The notes below the pieces were generated by a model, which saw only the letters and a program-made list of their open reading frames with translations, did not search any database and was not told the origin of the DNA. This document shows positions 52,780 to 60,597 of a stretch of 64,000 nucleotides of DNA, one piece after another (the first letter of the stretch is position 1; the number at the start of each line of letters is the position of its first letter). Source of the DNA: Lysobacter sp. (GTDB lineage: Bacteria; Pseudomonadota; Gammaproteobacteria; Xanthomonadales; Xanthomonadaceae); NCBI GenBank assembly GCA_011526085.1, contig WYBC01000035.1, positions 114,967 to 178,966 on the forward strand. Direction: 5' to 3'. The translations under genes and the position numbers were made by a program.

Positions 52780-54576
52780 ATGCGCATCTCACGCCTGTCT
52801 GCCACCGCCCTGCTCGCCCTCGCGCTCGCCCTGCCCGCTTCGGCGGCCTCGCGGGCCGACACGGACGCGCTGCGGACCGAAGCTGAACGCAGCGGGTTCG
52901 CGCGCACCGGCCGCTACGCCGAAGCGATCGCGCTCTGCGACGCGTTCGCGCAGCGTTACCCCGATGCCGTGCGCTGCATCGACTTCGGCACCACGCCCGA
53001 AGGCCGGCCGATGAAGGCGCTGGTGGTCACGCGCAGCGGCGCGCGCACGCCGGAACAGGCGCGCGCCGCCGGCCTGCCGGTGTTGCTGGTGCAGGGCGGC
53101 ATCCACGCCGGCGAGATCGACGGCAAGGACGCGGGTTTCCTCGCGCTGCGCGAAACGCTGGACGGCAAGGCCGCGCGCGGCGCGCTGGAGAAACTGGTGC
53201 TGGTGTTCGTGCCGGTGTTCAACATCGACGGCCACGAACGCTTCGGCGCCTGGAACCGGCCGAACCAGGTCGGCCCCGCGGAAATGGGCTGGCGCACCAC
53301 CGCACGCAACTTCAATCTCAACCGCGACTACGCCAAGGCCGATGCGCCGGAAATGCAGGCGATGCTGGCGCTGATCGAGGCTTGGGATCCTGTCGCGAGC
53401 ATCGACCTGCACGTCACCGACGGCGCCAAGTTCGAGCACGACGTATCGATCCAGGTCGAACCGGTCCACGCCGGCGACGACGCGCTGCGCACCGCGGGAC
53501 TGCAACTGCGCGACGGCACCTTGGATCGCCTGCGCCGCCAGGGCTCGCTGCCGCTGCCGTTCTACCCTTCGTTCGTCGAAAACGACAACCCCGCGTCCGG
53601 GTTCGTCGACGGCGTGGCGCCGCCGCGCTTCTCCACCGGCTATTTCCATCTGCGCAATCGCCTCGGCATGCTGGTGGAAACGCATTCGTGGAAGGATTAT
53701 CCGACCCGCGTGCGCATCACCCGCAACACCGTGGTCGCGGTACTGGAACTGACCGCGCAACACGGCGCCGAGTGGCGCAGGCTCGCCGATGCGGCCGATG
53801 CGCGCGCCGCCGCGCTCGGCGGACAGCAGGTGCCGCTGACCTGGACCGCGACCGACAAGGTCCGCACCATCGATTTCCGCGGCTACGCCTACACCCGCAC
53901 GCCGTCGGATGTCTCCGGGGGCACCATGACGCGCTACGACGACACCCGGCCGCAGATCTGGACCCTTCCGCTGCGGGACGAGATCGTGCCCGCGCTGCGG
54001 ATCGCGGCGCCGAAGGGCGGCTACGTGGTGCCGGCGGCCTACGCCGAACCGGTGGCGGCGAAACTGCGCCAGCACGGCATCGCCTTCTCGCGACTGCAGG
54101 CCGCGCGTCCGCGGGCCGCATTGCAGGCGTTCCGCGACGAAACGCCGACCTTCGCCGCGACGCCGGTCGAAGGTCGCCAGCGCCTGACCGTGGACGGCGA
54201 ATGGGTCGCCGAAACCCACGACATCGACGCGGGCGCGCTGTTCGTGCCGATCGCGCAGCCGAAAGCGCGGCTGGCGATGTCGCTGCTGGAACCGATGGCG
54301 CCGGACTCGCTGCTGGCGTGGGGGCATTTCAACAACGCGTTCGAGCGCAAGGAATACATGGAGGATTACGTCGCCGAGGACGTGGCCCGCGAGATGCTCG
54401 CGCGCGACCCGGCGCTGCGCGCGGCGTTCGAGGACAAGCTGAAGACGGATGCGAAGTTCGCCGCCGACCCGAACGCGCGCCTGGAGTTCTTCTATCGCCG
54501 TCACAGCGCCTGGGACGAACGCTTCGGGCTGTATCCGGTGATGCGCAGCGAGACCGTGCTTTCCGAAGCGCGATGA
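52780..54576 (+). CDS. Secreted M14-family metallocarboxypeptidase
   Basis: A 598-residue exported protein (signal peptide LLALALALPASAASRA). The M14 zinc ligands are H109 and E112 (GGIHAGEIDGKD) and H211 (SIDLHVTDG), with catalytic glutamate E300 (LVETHSW). The C-terminal 260 residues form an extra domain found in this periplasmic subgroup. The ATG at 52780 is used instead of TTG at 52774. It trims C-terminal residues from peptides. A terminator-like hairpin follows. Confidence 0.92.
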   Translation: MRISRLSATALLALALALPASAASRADTDALRTEAERSGFARTGRYAEAIALCDAFAQRYPDAVRCIDFGTTPEGRPMKALVVTRSGARTPEQARAAGLPVLLVQGGIHAGEIDGKDAGFLALRETLDGKAARGALEKLVLVFVPVFNIDGHERFGAWNRPNQVGPAEMGWRTTARNFNLNRDYAKADAPEMQAMLALIEAWDPVASIDLHVTDGAKFEHDVSIQVEPVHAGDDALRTAGLQLRDGTLDRLRRQGSLPLPFYPSFVENDNPASGFVDGVAPPRFSTGYFHLRNRLGMLVETHSWKDYPTRVRITRNTVVAVLELTAQHGAEWRRLADAADARAAALGGQQVPLTWTATDKVRTIDFRGYAYTRTPSDVSGGTMTRYDDTRPQIWTLPLRDEIVPALRIAAPKGGYVVPAAYAEPVAAKLRQHGIAFSRLQAARPRAALQAFRDETPTFAATPVEGRQRLTVDGEWVAETHDIDAGALFVPIAQPKARLAMSLLEPMAPDSLLAWGHFNNAFERKEYMEDYVAEDVAREMLARDPALRAAFEDKLKTDAKFAADPNARLEFFYRRHSAWDERFGLYPVMRSETVLSEAR

Positions 54577-54661
54577 TCATTGGAGTGATTGTCTGCGCCG
54601 TGAAAACGCGCGAAACTCACCTCATGCGTATCGACTCCGAACGAACGTGAAAGTCGCCAAA

Positions 54662-54683
54662 GCCGCGCCAAGCTGGGCGCGGC
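54662..54683 (+). terminator. Terminator after the M14 peptidase gene
   Basis: Perfect 8-bp stem (54662-54669 with 54676-54683, GCCGCGCC), 6-base loop, then CTTGCTTT. It lies about 85 bp after the stop and just before the Pth2-like gene. Confidence 0.6.
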
Positions 54684-54719
54684 CTTGCTTTCCCATTCCT
54701 GTTCGGATCGAACACCACC

Positions 54720-55037
54720 ATGAAAATGTACATCCTCGTCCGGGACGATATCCCGCTGGGCTTCGCCATGGTCGCGGTCGCCCATGCATCGCTTGCCGGC
54801 TACCTGAAATTCCACGACTCGCCAGAAGTGCAGGCATGGCTGTCCGGGCCTTTCTTCAAGGCCGTCTGCAAAGCCAACGCCACGGAATTCGAGAACGCCA
54901 AGGCCGTGCCCGACCATCTGGTCCTGACCGAATCCGCGCTCGATGGACGCGAGGTCGCCATCGTGTTCAAGCCACGGGACGAGTGGCCGAAAATGTTCAA
55001 GTTCCTGCGGCTGTATCGGGAACCGCCCGCGTCGTAG
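54720..55037 (+). CDS. Pth2-like (type 2 peptidyl-tRNA hydrolase-like) protein
   Basis: A 105-residue protein with the PTH2 layout: MKMYILVRDDIPLGFAMVAVAHAS begins like the KxxxVVRxDLxMGKGKxAAQCAHA motif of archaeal and eukaryotic Pth2, and PDHLVLTESALDGREVAIVFKP like the DAGRTQ/ALGIGP part, but key residues differ. Such relatives occur in some bacteria and their activity is unproven. It is not the normal bacterial Pth. Start is the first ATG; expression probably follows the terminator upstream. Confidence 0.72.
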   Translation: MKMYILVRDDIPLGFAMVAVAHASLAGYLKFHDSPEVQAWLSGPFFKAVCKANATEFENAKAVPDHLVLTESALDGREVAIVFKPRDEWPKMFKFLRLYREPPAS

Positions 55038-55056
55038 TGACAGCGTCGCACCAGGC

Positions 55057-55659
55057 TCAGCAGCGTTCATACTTCCAGTTGCGGGATTTGCCTTCGCCCA
55101 GCCACTCCAGCGCCTGCGCGATGCGGCGGGCGCGGGTCTCGGTACGCTTGGCCTCGAGGATCCATTCGAGGTATTCGCGGCGGTGGCCCGGCGGGAAACC
55201 CTCGTAGGCCTTGCGCGCCGCCGGGTTCGCGGCCAGCGCCTTCGCGAAATCGTCAGGCGGATCGGGCAACGGCCGCGGCGCTGCGGCCCTGCGCGCAACC
55301 GGTCTTTTCGTAGCCGCTTCGTTCAACCGCATCGCCTTGCGGAGATGGGCGAGCAGTTGCCGCTTCGGCGGCAGGTCGCGGACCGAGGTCAGTTTGCCGA
55401 AGCTGCCCATGCCTTCGTTGCGCTCACCGCCGACGACATCGGCATGGCGCCAGAAACCGAACGAGGCGTGCTGTTTGAACGCCGCCATGCCGCAGAGGAT
55501 GGCTCCGGCGTGCACGAACGTGGGCATGCCCCATTTGATCGTTTCCTCGACATCCGGGCAGGCCTCGTGGACCAGCGCCCGCGCATGTTCGAGGATCGGC
55601 CGTGCGAACTCCGCGGATGTCGCGATGTAGGCGTCGATGCGCGGATCGCGTGCGGCCAT
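55057..55659 (-). CDS. YdeI/OmpD-associated family protein with DUF1801 domain
   Basis: A 200-residue cytosolic protein. The N-terminal part (IDAYIATSAEFARPILEHARAL, IKWGMPTFVHAGAILCGMAAF) is a DUF1801 domain; the C-terminal part (DPPDDFAKALAANPAARKAYEGFPPGHRREYLEWILEAK) is the YdeI/OmpD-associated motif. Members are linked with antimicrobial peptide tolerance but mechanism is unclear. The ATG at 55659 has GGGAGAG upstream. Last gene of the minus-strand run that begins at 61247. Confidence 0.88.
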   Translation of the reverse strand: MAARDPRIDAYIATSAEFARPILEHARALVHEACPDVEETIKWGMPTFVHAGAILCGMAAFKQHASFGFWRHADVVGGERNEGMGSFGKLTSVRDLPPKRQLLAHLRKAMRLNEAATKRPVARRAAAPRPLPDPPDDFAKALAANPAARKAYEGFPPGHRREYLEWILEAKRTETRARRIAQALEWLGEGKSRNWKYERC

Positions 55660-55683
55660 GGTCTCTCCCAACGAAGAACCCGC

Positions 55684-55848
55684 TCAGGCGAACGGACGCG
55701 GCAGCCCCACCATCGGCGCGAGGAACCAGTAGGCGCCGCACAGCACCGCCCCCCACCAGAACAGCTTGAACACGAACTTCACGACCTTGATCGCGAAATA
55801 CGCTGCCACGATCGCCAGTACCAGTCCGATCCAACCCATCTCAGCCAT
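55684..55848 (-). CDS. Small membrane protein
   Basis: A 54-residue protein with two hydrophobic stretches (GWIGLVLAIVAAYFAI and FKLFWWGAVLCGAYWFLA) and almost no loops. Its start overlaps the trhO stop by 8 bp, so it is translationally linked to it. Function unknown; it may be missed by automatic calling. Confidence 0.65.
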   Translation of the reverse strand: MAEMGWIGLVLAIVAAYFAIKVVKFVFKLFWWGAVLCGAYWFLAPMVGLPRPFA

Positions 55849-56671
55849 CGATCCGCGCTCCGGCGCTGCGGGCACCACCGCCCGTTGCGGATTCTGCACG
55901 CTCCACGCGCGGAAAGGGAGCCGGCATCGTGGCCGGTATCGGGGGCCGCACCGGATCCAGTCCGGGTCCCAGCGCGACGCGGTCGTCGAAGACGAAACAG
56001 GCGCCGTCGTAGCCGAAGCCGCCCACCGCCTCGAAATAGCCGAGGATGCCGCCATCGAGCTGCAGCACGTTGTCCATGCCCTGCGCGCGCATCCACAGCG
56101 CGGCCTTCTCGCAGCGGATGCCGCCGGTGCAGAAACTCACCACCGTGGCGTCGGTCCAGGCCTCGCGCCGGGCCAGCACCGCATCCGGCAGCTCGGTGAA
56201 ATTGTCGATCGGCAGCGCCAGCGCGTCGACGAAAGTGCCGTAGGCCACTTCCTCGCGATTGCGCGTATCCAGCAGCACGAGTCGTCGCCCGTCGTCGTCG
56301 CAGCCCTGCCCGATCCAGCGTGCCAGCGCCTCGGGCGGGACCGCGGGCGCGCGGCCCGCGATCGGCTCGGCGTCGGGCATGCGGAAACTGATGATCTCCG
56401 GTTTCACCTTCACCTTGAGCCGCGCGAAAGGCGGCGCATCGGACTCGCTGGCCTTCACGATGAGATCGGCGAAGCGCGCATCCGCGCGCAGCGCGGCGAC
56501 GAATCCGTCGATGGCATCCGGGCCGCCGGCGAGAAACAGATTGACGCCCTCGCCCGCGACCAGGATGGTGCCGCGCAGGTCGGCGGCTTCCGCGCGTGCG
56601 CGCAAGACCCCGGCCAGGTCGTCCGGGTCTTCGACGACGACGAAATGGTATGCGGCGATGTTCTTGATCAT
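55841..56671 (-). CDS. trhO: tRNA uridine(34) hydroxylase TrhO (rhodanese-like)
   Basis: A 276-residue YceA/TrhO protein that forms 5-hydroxyuridine at wobble U34 using oxygen. The N-terminal acylphosphatase-like domain (GTILVAGEGVNLFLAGG) is followed by a rhodanese domain with active-loop cysteine in VVSFCTGGIRCEKAALWM and DGGILGYFEAVGG. The C-terminal tail (about residues 240-276) is shorter than usual. It lies 9 bp downstream of the HD-like gene, so they are co-transcribed. Confidence 0.92.
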   Translation of the reverse strand: MIKNIAAYHFVVVEDPDDLAGVLRARAEAADLRGTILVAGEGVNLFLAGGPDAIDGFVAALRADARFADLIVKASESDAPPFARLKVKVKPEIISFRMPDAEPIAGRAPAVPPEALARWIGQGCDDDGRRLVLLDTRNREEVAYGTFVDALALPIDNFTELPDAVLARREAWTDATVVSFCTGGIRCEKAALWMRAQGMDNVLQLDGGILGYFEAVGGFGYDGACFVFDDRVALGPGLDPVRPPIPATMPAPFPRVERAESATGGGARSAGARIDG

Positions 56672-56680
56672 GCGGGCATT

Positions 56681-57331
56681 TTACCCGGCGACCGCGGCCT
56701 CGAGATTGCGCCGCGCCTGCGCTTCGCAGCGATCGCGGAAGAAATCGCTGAGATAGATCCGCTCCGATTCGAGCAGCATCCGGAAGAACGCACGCCGTCT
56801 GCGGCGATAGAGCCAGCGCGGGACCGCGCGATATTCCTCGGCGATGGCGAGATCGTAGGCGGCGAAGACGTCCGGCGCGGCGCCCAGGATCGCCATGTCG
56901 CAATCCAGGAAACGGCGCATGTCGTCGCCGTCGGCGTCGCGGGCGAAATCGTCGGGCCGCCACGCGCCGTGACGCGCGGTGGCTGCGATCAGCGCGCTCA
57001 CGCGCGCGCGGTCGATATCGGCTTCCGGCCGCCAGCGCGCGAGATGGGTTTCGGCCAATTGCGCCGAGCGCGCTTCGTTGTCGCGCCGGCCCGGTACATA
57101 GATCGCGTCGTGATACAGCACCGCGAACCAGACCTCGTGCGGCCGGTGCCAGCCCGGCCCATCGGCGACCTCGCGGTAGTGCGCGAGCACGTCGCGCACG
57201 TGGCCGACATGGTGATAGGCGCGCGGCGGCGCGGCGTAGGCCTCGCGGAGCGCTTGCCACTGCGCGGGCGGCAGCGTCAACGGACCTTCCGCCTCCGGGT
57301 CGATGGGAGCGGAGGCGGACGCGGCGTGCAT
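56681..57331 (-). CDS. HD-like predicted metal-dependent phosphohydrolase
   Basis: A 216-residue protein with HD-type motifs: YHHVGHVRDVLAHY, VWFAVLYHDAIYVPGRRDNE (H and HD), IAATARHG and LDCDMAILGAA. The pattern is that of an uncharacterised HD-like hydrolase family found next to many housekeeping genes. Cytosolic. It lies 37 bp downstream of the GGDEF gene and 9 bp upstream of trhO on the minus strand. Confidence 0.85.
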   Translation of the reverse strand: MHAASASAPIDPEAEGPLTLPPAQWQALREAYAAPPRAYHHVGHVRDVLAHYREVADGPGWHRPHEVWFAVLYHDAIYVPGRRDNEARSAQLAETHLARWRPEADIDRARVSALIAATARHGAWRPDDFARDADGDDMRRFLDCDMAILGAAPDVFAAYDLAIAEEYRAVPRWLYRRRRRAFFRMLLESERIYLSDFFRDRCEAQARRNLEAAVAG

Positions 57332-57368
57332 GGCGAGGATGCGCGGGCCGGCGAGGCCGGCCGGGACA

Positions 57369-59120
57369 TCAACCGTTGATCACGGTCAGGTTGGGCGAAC
57401 GTTTCGGCGTCTTGTTCTCGGCCGCAGTCTCGGCCGTGTACGCGCAGACGCGGTTGCGACCCTCGTTCTTCGCGCGGTACAGCATCTGGTCGGCGTGCGA
57501 GAGCAGGCGCGACAGGTCGTAACCGGACTGCGCGGTGGAGCTGACCCCGAAACTCGCGGTGACCACGAACGAATAACCGCTTTCGCGGGTGTCGATCTGG
57601 GCGAGCTGCGAACGGCAGTCCTCGGCCAGACGCGCGGCGGCGGCGAGATCGAAACCGCGCAGCAGCACCGCGAATTCCTCGCCGCCGATACGGCCGAGGT
57701 AATCGACCTTGCGGCAGTGCGCGGAACAGGTCTTGCCGACCTGCTTCAGCACCCAGTCGCCCGCGCCGTGGCCGTAGGTGTCGTTGATCGCCTTGAAATG
57801 ATCGAGGTCGAACATGACCAGCGCGGCGGAATCGCCGGCCCGCGCCGCGTCGACGAGCGCGCGCTCGGATTTCTGGGTGAAGAAATGGCGATTGCCCAGG
57901 CCGGTCAGGGTGTCGGTCTGCGCCAGGCGCTGCAACTGCCCCTGATGACGCTTGATCTGGATCACCCAGAACACGATCGCGCCGAGCATCACCAGCAGCA
58001 GCCCCGCGACGAGACGGGCCTTCTGGGTGCTGGCGCGCTCGAGGGCGAGCTGGGCCGCCTGCTGTTTGGTTTCGTGGCGCACGATCTCGTAGGCCAGTTC
58101 GCGGGCGCGGATGTCGCTCTGGTGCGCCATCTCGGCCTCGGCGTAGCGCTTGTACAGATCCAGCGCGACCGACGGCTTCTCGCGGTTCGCCGCGATCTTG
58201 TAGAGCGTGTTGTAGGCGCTGACGAGGGTGGCGGAAGATTTGATCTGCTCGCCCATCGCGACCGTCATCTTCGCGTGTTCCTCGGCGGCCTTGACGTCGC
58301 CGAGCTTCAGCTTCAGATCCGCGATCAGCGCATGGACGCCGGCGATGAGGCGCGGGTAGCGCGTGGCCTCCACTTCCGGAAGCATGTCTTCCAGCAGCGC
58401 GATCGCCCGGTCGGGCACCCCGTCGGCGGCGAATTTCCTCGCCAGGATGCTGCGGGCGATGTTGGCCGCGATGCGCTCGTTCTGCTGCGCGCACTGATCG
58501 ACCACGGACTGGATCAGTCCCTCCTGCGCCGGCAGCACGCCCAGTTCGAACTGCGAAACCAGGCGATGATGGCCGGCGATGCAGCGCATGCGCTCGTTGG
58601 GCTTGTCGGCCAGGACTTCCTCGGCATAGCGCAGCGCGATGCGATGCTGGCCGATCTCGCCGTAGAGCAGCGCGCCATTGGCCATGCCCTCGTGACGGAT
58701 CGCGATGTCCGGCACCTGCTTGCGCATCGCCATGGCTTTCTGCAGGTAGCGCAGGCCGGTGCTGAGGTCGCGGTTGATCGCCGAAAAACTGGCGACCAGG
58801 CTGCCTGCCCGGTATTTGACGCTGGGGTCGGCGGTCTCGTCGTACAGCCGCTTGGCCATCTCGGCACCCTTGGCGAGCTGGTCGCGATAGATGCCGACCT
58901 CATAGGCCTGGAGGTACTTCAGTTTGTCGCGCTGCAGACGCGTGGTCTGCCGATTGTCCGCGCGGAGCTGCTCCATCAGCTCCGCGAAACGTTTCGGGTC
59001 GGAACTGCGGGCAGCGTCGGCCTTCTGCAACATCGCATCGAACGGCTCAGCGGTCTGCGCGAACACCGGCATCGCGGCGACCATGAACACGAAAACTGCT
59101 ACCAGACGCTTCCATTGCAT
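57369..59120 (-). CDS. Diguanylate cyclase with periplasmic TPR-like sensor
   Basis: A 583-residue protein: signal or membrane start (LVAVFVFMVAAMPVFAQ), TPR-like helical periplasmic domain (about residues 25-370, with repeats such as YGEIGQHRIALRYAEEVL), TM helix about 377-397 (GLLLVMLGAIVFWVIQI), then GGDEF. The active motif is GGEEF (about residues 479-483) and the preceding RKVD at -9 is a complete I-site, so it should make c-di-GMP with product feedback. LAQTDTLTGLGNRHFF marks the domain start. It lies 34 bp after the small LigA-like gene, so probably in one transcript. Signal may be a peptide bound by the TPR domain, which is inference. Confidence 0.93.
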   Translation of the reverse strand: MQWKRLVAVFVFMVAAMPVFAQTAEPFDAMLQKADAARSSDPKRFAELMEQLRADNRQTTRLQRDKLKYLQAYEVGIYRDQLAKGAEMAKRLYDETADPSVKYRAGSLVASFSAINRDLSTGLRYLQKAMAMRKQVPDIAIRHEGMANGALLYGEIGQHRIALRYAEEVLADKPNERMRCIAGHHRLVSQFELGVLPAQEGLIQSVVDQCAQQNERIAANIARSILARKFAADGVPDRAIALLEDMLPEVEATRYPRLIAGVHALIADLKLKLGDVKAAEEHAKMTVAMGEQIKSSATLVSAYNTLYKIAANREKPSVALDLYKRYAEAEMAHQSDIRARELAYEIVRHETKQQAAQLALERASTQKARLVAGLLLVMLGAIVFWVIQIKRHQGQLQRLAQTDTLTGLGNRHFFTQKSERALVDAARAGDSAALVMFDLDHFKAINDTYGHGAGDWVLKQVGKTCSAHCRKVDYLGRIGGEEFAVLLRGFDLAAAARLAEDCRSQLAQIDTRESGYSFVVTASFGVSSTAQSGYDLSRLLSHADQMLYRAKNEGRNRVCAYTAETAAENKTPKRSPNLTVING

Positions 59121-59154
59121 ATGCACACCCTGCCCTCTCATTGGCCGTGCAGGC

Positions 59155-59430
59155 TTATTCGGCCTGCTTCTTCTCTTCGCCGTCCTCGCCATCGCCGGGC
59201 GCATCTTCGTCCTGCTGCGGCTTTTCTTCCGGTGCGGCGACCATGCACATCATGAACGGTCGACCGTCGAGGAGGGCGTTGAGCTTCGAATGATCGCGAA
59301 GAACCAGTGCTTCCCGGGACGCCTGATCCGCGTCCAGCATCGCAATCGCAGCCTCGTAATCGGCCGCATTCATCCTGGCCATGGCTGCGTTGGCGCCCAT
59401 GGACTCGAGAAACTGGATCACATTAGACAT
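59155..59430 (-). CDS. Candidate split-borosin precursor (LigA-like helical leader with hydrophobic core)
   Basis: A 91-residue protein: N-terminal helical part (residues 1-58; VIQFLESMGANAAMARMNAA, DYEAAIAMLDADQASREAL, RDHSKLNALLDG) with a LigA-like pattern, then FMMCMVAAP (59-67), and an acidic tail (residues 68-91, rich in Glu/Asp). The N-terminal pattern resembles the borosin-binding domain of SonA-type precursors, in which the C-terminal hydrophobic part is backbone-N-methylated. The enzyme candidate lies upstream at 59718. The ATG at 59430 is used because GGGGGA is 5 bases upstream; a GTG at 59433 is also in frame. Often such proteins are labelled LigA-like dioxygenase subunits, but no catalytic partner is present. 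Precursor role is inferred. Confidence 0.7.
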   Translation of the reverse strand: MSNVIQFLESMGANAAMARMNAADYEAAIAMLDADQASREALVLRDHSKLNALLDGRPFMMCMVAAPEEKPQQDEDAPGDGEDGEEKKQAE

Positions 59431-59596
59431 CACATTCCCCCAATTTTGCTTGATGTTTGAACGCGGAACCGGCCGTTCGTCGGACAGCTCCCCTTCGCTT
59501 CGAGGCGGGCGCGGGCACGCAGGCCCCTGTCATCCACGGCGTTTTCCCCGAACCGCAGGTCCGCATTGCCGCAACCGCGTCTTCAGGCTATGCGAA

Positions 59597-59627
59597 AAGT
59601 CCATCCCCATCAATCACTTCTGGACTT
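59597..59627 (-). terminator. Possible terminator after the TP-methylase gene
   Basis: AAGTCCA (59597-59603) pairs with TGGACTT (59621-59627) around a 17-base loop; on the minus strand TTTTCG follows. It lies in the lower-GC gap between the methylase and precursor genes, suggesting the precursor has its own promoter. Confidence 0.35.
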
Positions 59628-59717
59628 CTTTTGTCGGACGGCACAATTCTCACAAGAGCGCGAGATCGAGGCGCCGTCGGGCCCCTGCAACCGCGCCGCG
59701 CCGGGCCGTCGACGGGC

Positions 59718-60518
59718 TCAATCGGCGCCGGAAGCCTCATCGATGGCCGCAATCCGGGCCAGCATCGCCTCGTTGCGCACCAGCGGCTGCGCCGGAGGCA
59801 CGACGAGCGTGGTCTGCAGGCGCAGGTCCGCCCCGGGCAACGCCGACAGGGGCATGCGCTCCTTCCGCGGGAAGGCGATCGGCAGGGTCGCGGCTTCGTA
59901 GGCGATCACCTCGTGCCCCGGCGGATAGCCCTCTTCGACCAGCAGCTCCACCAGCAGCCGGCGGTAGGGCGCGCCGGTGGCGTAGCGCGACAGCGATCGG
60001 TCGCCGGCCAGGCCGATCTGCCAGAGGATCAGATAAGCGGACGGATCGATGCGCCGACGATGGAACATCAGCTGGCTGGTTTCGTAATGCTGGCAACCAT
60101 AGGTGCAGGGATCGATGCCCAGGTCGGCGTACAGGCAATCCTCGGCGGAGATGCCCGGATGCATCTCCGCGTCGAAGCCTTCGCCGCGCGCGATCGCGAT
60201 CGCATCGTGCGGCACCTGCGCGAACACGCCAGGATGTCCGTAGAACACGCCGCAGACGCGGCGGCCGGCGCGCACCTCCACCATCATCGCTTCGATCATG
60301 TCGGCATAACTTTCGGTCCGTTTCCTGCCCTCGGCATAGAACGGCTGCAGGCTGCGCATGTCGGGACGCATCTGCTGCAGCCACACTTCGACGATGGCGT
60401 CGGACACCAGCACGAAGACGACGTCCGCCGTTTCGATCTCGCTGCGCGCGCGGGGGCTGATGTGGGCGCCGAGCATCATGCCCAGGCCGACCGCGCAGAA
60501 ACTGCCTTTCGTGTTCAT
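59718..60518 (-). CDS. Borosin-type alpha-N-methyltransferase candidate (tetrapyrrole-methylase fold)
   Basis: A 266-residue protein of the tetrapyrrole (corrin/porphyrin) methylase fold. GSFCAVGLGMMLGAHISP (SAM loop, N-terminus), Y61-R67-Y71 in PFYAEGRKRTESYADM, Y93 in VCGVFYGHPGVFA (88-100) and HPGISAEDCLYADLG (120-134) match the pattern of OphMA/SonM peptide backbone methyltransferases: the tyrosine-arginine-tyrosine spacing (6 then 4) and a tyrosine 32 residues after the first fit the catalytic residues remembered for OphMA (Y66, R72, Y76, Y98). Corrin or siroheme enzymes are unlikely because no such pathway genes are near. The precursor candidate follows downstream on the same strand. 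Function is inferred from motif spacing. Confidence 0.78.
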   Translation of the reverse strand: MNTKGSFCAVGLGMMLGAHISPRARSEIETADVVFVLVSDAIVEVWLQQMRPDMRSLQPFYAEGRKRTESYADMIEAMMVEVRAGRRVCGVFYGHPGVFAQVPHDAIAIARGEGFDAEMHPGISAEDCLYADLGIDPCTYGCQHYETSQLMFHRRRIDPSAYLILWQIGLAGDRSLSRYATGAPYRRLLVELLVEEGYPPGHEVIAYEAATLPIAFPRKERMPLSALPGADLRLQTTLVVPPAQPLVRNEAMLARIAAIDEASGAD

Positions 60519-60597
60519 GGATCGATTCTCGACGGGAATGAAGGCGACGCCGAACGATCTGCCGGCGGCGACGCGGGACGGGGGAGCGGACGCGCGA

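Noticed and set aside
52780..54576. Large antisense frame over the M14 peptidase gene (52789-54504)
   Set aside because: Arg/Val/Gly-rich shadow of the plus-strand gene, which carries a signal peptide and zinc-binding motifs.
59155..59430. Small protein as an aromatic ring-opening dioxygenase (LigA) subunit
   Set aside because: LigA-like fold without a LigB partner gene anywhere near, and with a hydrophobic plus acidic tail; a precursor role next to the TP-methylase explains it better.
59718..60518. TP-methylase as cobalamin or siroheme methyltransferase
   Set aside because: No cob, cbi or cys genes near, and the Tyr-Arg-Tyr spacing and GHPGVFA/PGISAEDC blocks fit peptide backbone methyltransferases better.
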